NCBI GenBank assembly: GCA_029379385.1
Contig: CM055613.1
Span: 14,154,001 to 14,218,000 of the forward strand
DNA: 64,000 nt
Source: Quillaja saponaria
Lineage: Eukaryota > Streptophyta > Magnoliopsida > Fabales > Quillajaceae
Direction of reading: 5' to 3'
Each line of letters opens with the position of its first letter. Position 1 is the stretch's first letter. Below are positions 1-11,442 of the stretch, one piece after another. A model generated the notes under the pieces. That model was not told where the DNA came from, did no database searches, and saw only the letters and a list, made by a program, of their open reading frames with translations. The translations under genes were made by a program, and so were the position numbers.

Positions 1-835
1 TTTAAATTTCATCAATGATAATATTTTTTAACAAATATATAAATGGCATATTATCTTAAGTGGAGAGAAAATAGGGTTACTAATTGTGAGGTCAAATCTC
101 TTTTTTTGTTAATCTTTTTTTCTTTTTTTTTTGGTTTTATTATATGGAATCAAGTTTTTTTTTTTAATCTTTTTTTTTTATGAAATTATATATTATATTT
201 TGATTAAATTGCTGTTAAAAAAGTACTTCAAATTATTCATTTATTTTGACTTTCAATAGTGAATCCAAAATATCAAATTATAAAATTTTGGAAGGGTTTT
301 TATGTTATTCTTGTTCTTTTTTAATTTATGATACATTTGAATGTTTGATCAATTAAAAACAATTTATGTGTAGAAATATAAATATAAGTTATTTGAATAA
401 CTAAACCTAGTAAGTTTTTCTTTTTGATTTCAATTTTGATTTAATATATGGTTATGCTTTGTTTGAGTTCGTGTAACAAATAATTAAGTTGTCCAAGTGG
501 TAATTGAGTCATTATCTCATTTGAATTTTAATATTGGGGCTAAAAGATAAAATTTCAATACAAAATTTTATGAGAGTTATTTTATTAATTTTTTGTTTAT
601 CAGTGCTTTTCAATTTTTATTTTTATTTTAAGATCAAGACATGCATATTTTTTTAAGTTAACTTACCAAATAATGAGTTCGCAAAAATGTTTATTGATTT
701 CTTATTTCATTTAATAGGTACAAGGTTTAAATTCTATCAAAATAATATTGTTAAAAATTGAAATTTTAGGTTGTGTGGAGTGGAAAGAGGACTACTAATT
801 GTGAGATTTATCAACTCATTTAATATATATTTATA
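1..835. repeat. AT-rich intergenic DNA with diverged repeat units
   Basis: No gene is visible. The stretch at about 216-560 (a run resembling AAGTACTTCAAATTATTC, then a segment with AATTAAGTTGTCCAAGTGG) is similar to 1817-2155 on the other side of the MULE-like element. A short block at 60-100 (TTACTAATTGTGAG) recurs near 790. The pattern suggests an old duplicated non-coding repeat family, not genes. Confidence 0.4.
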
Positions 836-1654
836 GGGAATCCTAACATACATCCATGTATGTGGAGATTAGCAATGTCCACACTTTTAAGTGGACAAAA
901 AACCCAATTTTCTTTCTCAATTCAAACTTAAAAATGAAGATTATAATTGTAATTTTCTTAAAAATTTACAAACCCAAAATTTTAATTTCCAATGCATCTT
1001 CTCTCTCCTTAAAACTGAATAATGATATGGATGAGGTTTGGAATGCATGAGGCTTAGAGCATGCCCCACCTTACTGCTTGCTGGGATTCTTCCTAATTCT
1101 CAGCCACGATTACACTGCCCTTGTTTTGTAACACTATGGGAGTACTATGGAGGTTTACCAACATGCATGAACTTTGTCTTCACTTAGTTATCCTAGGATC
1201 ATACACCACCTTAAAGGAAAAAATTGCAGTAACTATGAAAGGGGTGTTGAGTACCATGAGATAATATTCTTAGAATCTTTTTAAGATGAGATTATCAATT
1301 CTCATACGGAGTCATGGAAAATTAGTAGGAGAATGATTATATATTACAACAAGCTACAGAGCTTGATTTACAAGATGTGTTTTGTTCAATTTGGTGGCTG
1401 AAGGGCTTGAACTCTTTTTTTGTCTGCAAGAGCAATTAATTTGTTTTAAGGGAAATAGAAAATTTAGGAAGAAGAGATCTCTATTTTGAAAAAAGAGAAA
1501 TTACATTAGGATTCAAAATCTTAAAATTATAAAAAATTTTAATTAAATTACTAGCATACCCTTATTTTTAAGTTAGAATTGAAAAAGAAAATTGGGTTTT
1601 TTATGTACTTGAAAGTGTGGACATTGCACACACGAGTTTATGTTAGAATTTTCC
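836..1654. mobile_element. MULE-like non-autonomous DNA transposon with long TIRs
   Basis: The left 120-130 bases (836 to about 960) are the imperfect reverse complement of the right end (about 1525-1654). Both ends read roughly GGRAATYCTAACATA from outside in, and both contain AATGTCCACACTTT followed by AAAAAACCCAATTTTCTT. Long inverted termini of this size are typical of Mutator-like elements. The flanks are runs of AT, so the expected 9-base target duplication (possibly 827-835 against 1655-1663) cannot be judged. The interior (about 1050-1450) is less AT-rich and has no transposase reading frame, so the copy is non-autonomous. The family assignment is an inference. Confidence 0.6.
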
Positions 1655-1659
1655 ATATA

Positions 1660-2155
1660 TATATATATTAGCTAATTTGAAATCAAACTGTTAAGTGTTA
1701 CATGTCAAATAATATCTTTTTTTAATTTAATTTTATTTTGGTTAGGGTTGAGTTGTGTAGAATCAAATTATTTATTTGTATTATATGTTAAACTATGATA
1801 GCATTCTTGTACAGATAAAAAAGAGTACTTTAAATTATTCATTTAGTTTGACTTTTATAAGTAGTTAATTATTTAAATAACTAAAACTAGTAATTATTTT
1901 TTCTCATTTCAATTAGCATTTAGTAAATGATTATGTTTTATTTGAGTTGATATGATAAATAATAAAGTTGTCTAAGTGATAATTAGTTATTATATCGAGT
2001 AACTTCAACTCATTTTTTAAATAAATGATAGTTATTTTTAGTATTTAATATATGATTATGTTTTATTTGAGTTGATATAATAAATAATAAAGTTGTCTAC
2101 GTAGTAATTTAGTTATTATCTCAAATCACTTCAAATCATTTTTAAAATAAGTGAT
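1660..2155. repeat. Direct repeats, about 125 bp apart
   Basis: A segment reading GATTATGTTTTATTTGAGTT then AATAATAAAGTTGTCTA occurs at about 1930 and again at about 2055, and a diverged copy lies at about 440-510. These look like degenerate tandem copies of a non-coding repeat. The remaining bases up to the next gene's stop (2156-2525) hold only its probable 3' flank. Confidence 0.45.
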
Positions 2156-2525
2156 ACGGATATTTTTAGCCTGTGCATGAAAAAAAAAATAGCAAAACAA
2201 AATAGTTAACCTAGTTAGAACCACTCACCCAAATAGAAATGACTACATGCACATGTAGCCCCAACCTAAAAATATATGAACAATTATTGGTATGCTTTTG
2301 GTTTGATGAGACCTAGGTGAATACATTAAAAGTTTGACACTCCAGCAGCTTGGAGGGGTTGAGTCTAAGATGCCATAATGGGTGTTAAGCTACAACTGTT
2401 CAGTCTGTAGTCTCTACTACTATGAAATCAATATTTACCAAAGGAAAAGAAGGCGAGTTTCGCTCGCAGATATTAAAATGAGCATAAACGGCTAAGAGAT
2501 ACAGAAAAATGAGTCATTTACATTC

Positions 2526-5500
2526 TTAATCAACCCAATCAATATCCAACTGCTTTAGTTTTGTGAGCCACTTATGTGTGTCTTGAGAAACATAGGGTTC
2601 AGATTGTATCTTCTTGTCATTCTCTACAACAGTTGATTCTACACAATCAATTTTCTTATCTTTGGCAGGGTTACCCTGTCTGTTTGGGTGCCTCATCTTG
2701 AGGGATAGAAGGCGAGAAACTTCATGAAGGCCTCCCCACTTCTCCAATGCGCGCGCAATATCATAGCGCCCTGTAAGAAATTCCATAATCCATTGTTATT
2801 CAGTTTAAAATGAAAGGGGACAAAAGAGTGAATCAGTTGTTTGTTTGAATGTATTATCCTTTCATTTTAGATAAATATCAGTTCCTCTTCCCAATCTTTC
2901 TCATAAAATGCAACTTCAGAGTTTATGAAATTTCCACGTCATGAAGCCACAGGGTGTTGGCTCAAGTTGTAGAGGGTCACATTGTTGCTTTAGATACCTC
3001 TTCGTGTCAAACATTCACAAGAAGTTAGAGTTATGGAGCAGGGGCTGGCTAAATGTAATGAACTATTCAAATATTCCTAGAAATGATTTTGCAGTCCATT
3101 ATATTGAAAGGAGCTATAAGTTTGCAAATAAATCTATCTACAGAGTATGCCAAGCAATGGAAATGTAACTGAGAATAGGAATCCATTACAACCTACCTGC
3201 ACGCTCAAATGACTTCCTACTAGGCATAAATGACAGGTCCATTCCCCAGCTCCTTTGAAATCTACTTATCTGGATTACAAACAGGAATTTTGTTCTGATC
3301 ATAGAATTAGCTCGTTTTATAAGCATAAAATACAACAACTTGCTGAAAGTATCAGATCTATGAGAGGTATCTCATCGGAAATCATTCTTAATTCTTTTAT
3401 TTAGCTTGTCACCCGAGGAGTGATATAGGCAAATGATTTGAAGTAAGAACTAACCCCATAACACATACTGAATTTCATTCTTAATCATGTTAATTGGATT
3501 CTCATCCAAGTAAATTATTTGAGTGAAAAAACGGGTAAATGATATAAAGTAATGAATATAAACACATTTTTTTGCAGCATACCTCTTCCTCCAAATTTTC
3601 AAGGTTGTCCCAGTAACCCTTTGGTTTGCGGTGTTTGTAAGCTAGAGAGAGGTTCATTATTGTTGCAATCCTTCTGAATCCACCCATGCGTGCTATAGCC
3701 TTCTCGATATCTACTCTTCCATGCAAACGAAGCTGCTTTCTCATTGGCATAAATCCTTCCTGCCCATGATCTGCAATAAATTTCAGGAGCTCACTTTTTA
3801 GAACTTCAATATCCCTCTGCAACCCAGGAACCCTTGGCCTTTGCTTAGATGAGCTTTGAACATTGTAATCTAAACTCTCCTTGAGTGGCATTATTATCAT
3901 CGTCTCTGTCAAAGCTAGATGAAACAGTTTGTTGTGATGAATTTCTAATTTGGTCACATGCTTCCAAAGCATGTGCTGCTTCCCTTTTTTCAACGTAGTC
4001 TCGAATCTCACACAAGTTGGATGGTAGATCTTCATATATGACCTGTAACAAGTATATATAGATACCAATTCTCAAGAATCCCAAAGTGTCAACTTTCAAA
4101 CCAAAAATGAAACAACTAATATGTTTTCACTGAAAGAAAACAAAACAAAGATAAGAGTATGAACACTCATTCTATCCATGCCAATTAGACTGCAAGTAAT
4201 CATGTACTCCAGTCCCCAGAATTAGCATATGTGGTTTTGAGAGGACTACAATAAGCAGGAGCTAAGTTGAGCTATAGGTGATACAGATCAGAAGTCATCT
4301 AAAAGGGTACAGAATCAACCAAAACCAGTGAAGCAACAACAACTGACTTACAAACCTCTTCCATAATAGCTTCAGATAGGAAAGTATCCTTGTGCATTTT
4401 TGACTCCACGGAGTACTTCAACAGAGTGTGATGACTACCTAGTTGCTCAAGAAGCCACTTTCCCTGAAACGAGTCAAAGTCCCCTTCAACCTGTTCAAAA
4501 CTAATTTCCTGTTCAAGATGTTCAGCATAGGTCTAGAACTACACGAGCATGAAGTACCATATAAAGTAGGCCTTTACATCCTTCCTGCACACATCAATAA
4601 AACCCTGAAATTACGACAAAGATTTGATAGGTTGCCATGAGCATATAGTTTATGGTGTACTGAAAGTTCACTAGTGCATGTTTTTGTGTCGGAGCCTCGG
4701 AGGAAGAGTATTCAATGCACTCATATTGAAAGTTTAGGCAGGTGGTGTTACAGTGGGCCAGTGGTCAGTGCTGACTTTGTAGTATATGACCTCGAATTGT
4801 GAAATGTACCTTCGCTCGTCACAAAACTAATTAACCCATTTTCAGACCTATCTACAATTTATTAAACTTGTCATCATACCTGAAGAATGCGAACTTTATT
4901 ATTTTCTCGTGATAAAATCTTGCTGATCGCTAAATTTGGAACTATCCTGCAACAAAGTCATTCCATGTGAAGACAAGTCAGATCAGGAACCATAAAGCTC
5001 AAGAGTTCTTTCTTCCGGTGTCTAATGGTGCATATTTTATATGCAAGCTGATAATTCTTTTACAGTATGTCACTTGTTTGTAGGATGTTTAGATAAAAAC
5101 AAGCAAGCAGATATGTAAATGAGAAATATGTTACATTTCTTCTTAAACCAAAAAGTATTTTGGACTTCTCTTTACTTCATTTTTATTCCCTTCGAAGCTT
5201 TAAGTTGTGATTTATCGAGACGATATTTAAACCATTAGGTTTTACCTGTCTTGTTATAGCACATACCAAGTGTGGAGACTAACCTGATACTAATGAAGCT
5301 ATGCAGCATCACATGGAGTTTCTATAGAATATCAATTGAAAAATGTCTCTAGGAAAAAACCAGGCCTTTGTTTGGATTGAGGATAGAGACAGGGAAGGGA
5401 ATGGAGGGAGCACTCTTCACCTTATTCCGTTTTGTTACAAAGTTAGCAGGGGAAGGGACCTTGTTTGGTTTTGTTATAAAATTAACAGGGGAAGGGGATG

Positions 5501-8312
5501 GGAGGGGATCCAATCACCCCTCTATCCCCTTCAAATGTTTAAAATGTTTTCCCCTCTAAATTGGAGAAGAATGACCGGAGTTGTAATTTTTTTTTTTTTT
5601 TTTCACCTAATTAAATATGAAAAGGTTCACTCCCCTCGCATTCCTTTATACATAATACAAACAAGGGGAAGGTAACCAATTTAATATCCCCTTTCTTCCT
5701 CTTCCCCTCTACTTATCCAAACAAAGCCTGTAAAGTGAAGAAAGAAACTAGTACATACTCAGGAAGACTTTCATAGGCAGTCAAAACATTCCATACTTCT
5801 CGAACAGGAGCTTTAACTGTTATGCTTGCAACAACACACCGATGAACACCTCCATTTTCCTTCACATAAAAAAAATTATATATTAGCAAATACACTTCTA
5901 ACATGGTGCACTCCCACTGGAAAAAGAAAACAAAATAAAAGAAAAAAGTAACTTTTAATTTGGAAGTAAATGATTTTAGGAGAAAAAATAAGGAATAAAG
6001 TAATTAAGGATTAAGTTAAGTGATTAAGAAACCACCAAGAGGCCATCAAATCTCCGGAGATGAACTTCATCCACCATGCGAGGCCTATCAAGTTTGCAAA
6101 CTTTTCCAAACACACCCCAGTTACTGTTCAGCTCACTTGTAGATGGGGGCAAGTTAGAACCGGCCACACTTTCCTTGGATTCTCCAGCCAAAAGTTTATC
6201 CTTTTCATGCAAAGCACCATTTATCTTTGTATGGAGTGAACCAGTAACCATGGATGACTTATGCAAGTTATTTTCTGCAAATGCTACTTTCTGGATCCCT
6301 TCAAAGTTCCTTTTGGCTCTACAGGCCAAGGCTTTTAGATTCACAGGAAGATCTGACCTGATAATTCTTTCCAAGAAAATAGCTGGGAAATTGAATCTTG
6401 GTATCACATTGACTTCATATGATAAAATGGTTGTCGATGACCTGCAATATAAAAAAATAAATATGAGAAGAACTAGAAAAAGGAAAATCATTAACAATTA
6501 TTTATAAAGGTTGCATTGATTAACTGTATATTATTTTCTTGTATTTGTTAGAAAGAAGGTAGATGCATGATGACCTACTTATTACAAAACCGGGTTTGTG
6601 TTTAATCATGGAAAACCAGACAACCCCAATAATCCACTTCGTTGGGATATTAAAGAGATAGTCCAAATCAGTTTAGAGGCTGGCTCAATTAGATGCTGTG
6701 AATGAGTTAGTGCAGATGCTTTGTAAAATACAATCAAAATGATGTCTTAAAGTTCAAATGTCATAAACTTTGCAGTAAAAACAAATAGTCCGGGACAATG
6801 GAAACACACACCACAGTCTTCACTGTAACCCCCACAAAATTGCGATTTGATTCCTTTATCTTTTTTTTCATTTTCTTCCCCTTCTTCCTAGGAGTGCTGG
6901 TTTCCATTTGCTAAGATGAAAAATAAATCAACATCTATGTTTCTAGACATCTTTACATTTCCGGCTTAATATATTCTTGCTTTTTGATCAGCCATACTAG
7001 TTAAACATATTGACCAAGGAAAACTGAGCCCTGTATCATGACATATATATAACAGAGTCAAAATCCTCACTACCAGTGACTGGACTCAGTCTACTGAGAT
7101 CAGAAATAAAAATTAGAATCTTTTAAGTAGAAGATCAACCCAAAATGTTAAGAACTCTTAGAAATTTTTTGGCTTCTCCAACGAAGAAAAAGATGCTACC
7201 TTGTCCCAGATTTTAAGGACCATTTGCCTTCAAACTTCTTAAAGTCCCCATCAACCATAGAAAAATGGAGTTCACGATCAGTTGCCTGAAGCATAACAAA
7301 TTGTGTAGTATTAGAAGTGCCTTGGTTATTCATGCTACTGCAGCCTCGACCTCAAACCTATGCAATACTGAACTCTGAAGGCCTTAGGGTCTTGCAGCCT
7401 TAAGTTGAAACAATACGAAAATCAGCATCTTATTTTGGTAGAATATCCAACCTAGACTGTACTGCCTTCAACACACTTGTCTATCTAATGAAGAAATATG
7501 AGTAATGACGTAATTCCTGAAAACAAATGTTCTTTTTCCTCATCAGTTTTCCATTCAAAAAGTCTATATGGGTTGTCTCTTAGCTCTTCACATAAAACTA
7601 AATTATCAAATTGACTAATATTGTCTTGTTGGATAAGCACGTAGTAATATTATTTGTGTTCAAAGATGCTTACTGAATTTAGAAACTCTTGAAGGTCCAA
7701 CACAACACGAGCTTCAATATGCCAATATAGTGCCCTTTGCAATCCTCTTTGTTCCAACCATATCCGTCCAGGATGTGGGCAAGGAATTCTCCCACTAAAA
7801 ATGAAACAATGCACACCAAATAATCTCAATAAGAACCATAGCATCAGCAATTTACATTCAAGCAGCACTAAAGATATACTTCAACTATAATGCAACATGA
7901 AAAAACACAGCAGTACCTGGAAACAAGATTGGGTACAAAATCGGAGAGGCGCTCATAATCTGTTAGAGCATTCCAAACCGATTCAATATCAGTATTGACT
8001 GAAATTTCCGCCTTAATTCTCCGTTCCCTCCACGATATGACTTCGACCTGACAATGCACCTCTTTCCCACCTTCCCTTTCTTCTCCATCGTAAAAGTCAT
8101 CGTCCTTTCATGTGGGTTTTTTCGTACTTATTGTTCATAGAGAAATGGCAGCCAGGGCTCCATTGGGCCCTGCAAATTGAGGAAAAGGTAATGCATTTGT
8201 GGAGCTGCAAAGAGTTGCCTTGCAAAGGCCTTAGAAATCTTGGATTTGAATTGGGTGCTAAACTAAGAGGGCGAGTACCAAAGTTGGTGCTCGAAGCTTT
8301 GCAGGTGATCAT
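2526..8312 (-). CDS. Plastid-type two-domain START-like (polyketide cyclase/COQ10 superfamily) protein, frame broken
   Basis: Related to Arabidopsis At5g08720, a polyketide-cyclase/lipid-transport superfamily protein of unknown ligand; plastid targeting is inferred. Exons (minus): 8312-7917, 7794-7674, 7285-7200, 6441-6036, 5859-5759, 4946-4880, 4584-4356, 4042-3583, 3269-3197, 2770-2526. All introns are GT-AG, and the total fits about 726 residues, close to the family length. Order: serine-rich N-terminus, START-like domain 1 (exons 1-4, with IPCPHPGRIWLEQ), domain 2 (exons 4-8, with VHRCVVASITVKAP), then a conserved plant C-terminal part (GLQRDIEVLKSE, then RAGRYDIARALEKWGGLHEV). Three places need one base removed to keep frame: the exon 1 end near 8100-8110, exon 7 near 4523-4530 (immediate TGA), and exon 8 near 3860-3890. 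Protein-level similarity continues across each break, so this is either a young pseudogene or three sequence errors. The other multi-exon genes in the window are intact. Confidence 0.85.
5361..5730. mobile_element. MITE-like element in intron 5 of the START-like gene
   Basis: The ends are inverted repeats: CAGGCCTTTGTTTGGAT at the left and, read inward on the other strand, CAGGCTTTGTTTGGATA at the right. The inside is rich in GGGGAAGGG-type purine runs and codes for nothing credible. No clear target duplication is visible, so the superfamily (hAT or PIF/Harbinger) is open. It lies wholly in an intron and leaves both splice sites intact. Confidence 0.6.
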
Positions 8313-9542
8313 GGTCTCATGGAAGATTTTGAGACAACCAGTGTCTCAGTGGGACGGAGAGTGTATGGGTGAGGGAGAGGGAGAGTTCATGGCTGCAGTA
8401 ACCGTTACGCACATCCACCAATTTCTTGCTGTCGTTTTGTGCGGTGGAACAGGTGGTTCCAACTGTCTCCACGGTAGTAGGGTCGTTTTGGTCATTTAAC
8501 TATAATTTATGTTATAGTTAAAGGTGGGAAATTATGTAAGAAGCTATTGGGCTTTCCTTTCAATTACAAAATTGGGCCTTTTGGGCTTTGGGGCGAAGAG
8601 AATATGTATCTTTTTCTAAATGAAAATAGAGATAAATATGTTGAATTCAATCTATCTTTTTGGCACATAGAACATCCTTTTAATATTTTGATAAGAAAAA
8701 AAAAATTAAAAAAAATATGCATTTGCAGTACAGGTAAGAAAATTCAATCCATTTCCTATCTCATCACAAACTTTCTATTGTTTTACCAATGGAGAAATGA
8801 AATATGTTAAAAAGAAAGTTTTTATAGGAAAGGAAAATTCAAATTTATTAGTTTCAACTTTCAAATCACAATTTGATTATTGGTTATACAAAAACGTTTC
8901 TAGACAAGATTTTAATTCAATGAATGGGTTATATAAGGAGCGTTCACCATGAACAAGGGATGCTTTAAGGTTGAAGATAGGCAAATTTTAGGTTTTATAA
9001 AACGCATAGTTTTAATAACAAATTAGATGGTTGAAGATTTAATAATAAATTTGGATAGATAGAATTAAAGAAATTCTATTGTTAGAATTCCCTCTCTAAT
9101 TTCACAAGAGCCCAATCCATATACATAGTCCTCTACTTGTGCAAGCAAAATTGGCACAAGGCAGGAAGTGAGAAAACTATCTAAGAAATAAAAAAAATGT
9201 CAAAAATTTCATGGGGTCATTACCCACATTGTGTAAGATTTAAATGTGAAGATCTAGAATGTTGTGCTCAAGGTAAGAAGAATTTTTTGTGGGTTAAATA
9301 ATGAGTTGAGTGAATAAATTTTTTACGCGAGTTTAGAATCTAATGAGGTGTTCAATGTTAAAATTTTAATTTTATTAAGTCTTATTCAAGAATGGAGTGA
9401 TATATAATATCAATAGTTTTTATGAAATTTGGATATCAATTTTATGTTACTAATATATGTTTGAGTGAAGAAAAAAAAAATTTAAAAGTTGGTACTTGAA
9501 TTCAAAAGTTTCCATTAACTTTAATTAAAAAGAAAAAAAAAT
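8313..9542. other. 5' flank of the START-like gene and AT-rich spacer
   Basis: The first 200 bases are less AT-rich and hold the likely promoter and 5' UTR of the START-like gene on the minus strand. Short GGGCCTTTTGGGC-type motifs occur near 8574-8590. From 8600 to 9542 the sequence is AT-rich with no gene visible. Confidence 0.4.
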
Positions 9543-9779
9543 GTTATGACTAGGGAGGAACCCATAAATTTTAGGTAGCCAGGCTAACATTGTAGTAAAA
9601 ATAAAATAAAATGTCACCCTTGAAAAATAAAAAAAATAAAAAAAGTTTATATTTAACATCAAATAAAATGCAAAATATCATAACATGCATATAGTAAAAT
9701 TCCATTTTTATAATAATAAAGACAAGTTTTGAAATTAACAACTAAAGAAAATACAATAATACTTTTTATCTAAACATAA

Positions 9780-10478
9780 ATTGAGCTCGACATCCTTTTC
9801 TAGAAGAGAATTTATCTATGATCTCATTGCATGTCTGGATTTTTTGACAATCAATATCATTTTTTGACAAAGTTCGAAAAGTGATGAACATTGCATGTCT
9901 GGATTTTGCCAGACTTCATTCTCATAATGGCGTAACTCATAACGGCGTAACTCATAACGAAGCATGAACAAATTCTTATCTAGTGAAATCTTCTGGATAA
10001 TACTTTTCTGCAAGTATATATATAGTTTTTTAGCACCGAACAATTTAAAAGAATCTCAAGATCCAATGATGCACTTAGAATGAGTAATTCAACAATATTT
10101 TCATTAAACTAGTGCTCATCTCATATAATTGAGAATCTATAACAAGGAAAAAAAATATCAACTCGATATGATGCTCAACAACATGATCTTTTTGATGAAG
10201 ACGACCACGACCACGACCACGACTAGCTAGGTTTGGTGAATCCATATCGAGAATTGCAACATTATTTTTATTACAAAATGAATTCAGCTCTTCAAGAAGA
10301 ATATCTTAACCATTGCCTCTAAGTTGTTGGAGCAACTTTTTCGTTGATGAAACAAGAGTCATAGCATTTAGGAATGTCTTGAGATTTTTGCTACAAAGCT
10401 TGGCATAAATGATTAGTTATCCTTAAAATCTCTTTCATTAGATGCAATATAAATACAAACTCAAAAGACATCAAGGCA
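9780..10478 (-). pseudogene. C-terminal half of outer hAT transposase remnant
   Basis: Read on the minus strand from 10478, the frame gives SFEFVFILHLMKEI, then a segment ending QKSQDILNAMTLVSS, then IDSQLYEM, and further left LRYELRHYENEVWQNP. These are segments I recognise from plant zinc-finger MYM-type-1-like hAT transposases. It finishes with an IIDKF-type C-terminus near 9780-9810. Stops and small frame changes interrupt it (for example after CQAL), so it is dead. Its 5' end continues directly from 15869-16188 once the inner insertion is ignored. Confidence 0.7.
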
Positions 10479-11155
10479 CAAGGGAGAAGCCTTTAAGGGA
10501 CTAGATATGGCATGGCCCCCTAATTTTTTCAAAAATATTAATATTATAATATAAAATTATTTTTTAACTTTTTATTTTCTCTTATTTAATACCATGGCTC
10601 CCAAAAAATAAAAGCTAAATAATATTTTGATTTTTTATATTATAAGACTACAAGACTAATAGGTTAAAACTTAAAACCCAATAGGCAACAAGATTCTTAT
10701 AAAAAAACTTATTAAGTTAGGGTTTCTATTATCTCTACCCTATAATTTGTGTAACTAGCCACCAACCACCAAAAAGAATTTTGAGTGAAGCTCTCTTGAC
10801 ATTAGAAAGAGTATATTGTCTAGGTTTAAAAGAGACTAAGATAAAAGAGATTTCTGCTTAAAAAATAGGTAAAACTTTATTTAAGAGATTATATTATTAA
10901 ACCCAAAGTATATAAAAATTTAATATAATTTGAAAAAAAAAATTATTTCAAATTTTTTTTTTAGGATAATTACTGAGTGTGTCCGAACACTGATATAGAA
11001 GAATTTTTTTTTTTTTTTTACTTAATCGGCAAGATTTAAGAATTGAAAAAGTAATAAGTAAGCATATTCTATCTTTTAGTTTGAAGATATATTGAAGGTT
11101 GTGGTCGATGACAACGAGATCAAATTAATGTAGAGCATCATTATCATTTTGATAT

Positions 11156-11429
11156 TGTTAAATAAAAAGAGTATTGTATATTGAGTTGATTTCAAATGTA
11201 TAAAAGAGAGTCTTTATTTATAGGCTAGAGATGTTTACCTAACATAGTGAATCTAGACTAAGTATAATCCAAATACAATGTCTACCTAACATAATGAACT
11301 TAAACTAAGTATCATCCAAATACATAATAGATAATTACATATAATTATAGGTCTAATTTATTGATATAATGGAAATGATTGAGAGCATAAATCATGGGTC
11401 AATTGTTTATCCCTTGATTTATGCTAACA
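11156..11429 (-). repeat. 3' LTR of the copia element
   Basis: It is 274 bp, with TGTTA at one end and TAACA at the other. It is clearly similar to the other LTR but holds an extra internal copy of a segment with CCTAACATA(G/A)TGAA, which explains its greater length. The LTRs also differ by scattered substitutions, so the insertion is not recent. Confidence 0.88.
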
Positions 11430-11442
11430 TCCCTCTTCAAAC
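11430..11442 (-). other. Copia polypurine tract
   Basis: On the minus strand the bases directly before the 3' LTR read GAAGAGGGA, the purine tract expected to prime plus-strand DNA synthesis. Confidence 0.75.

Noticed and set aside
856..1050. 64-codon frame
   Set aside because: It lies in the terminal inverted repeat of a DNA element and has low-complexity composition.
5343..5675. 110-codon frame
   Set aside because: It lies within an intronic MITE-like element with purine-rich low complexity.
8110..8499. 129-codon plus-strand frame at the 5' end of the START-like gene
   Set aside because: It is antisense to the first exon, where the minus strand has the family-like protein; no domain is recognisable in it.
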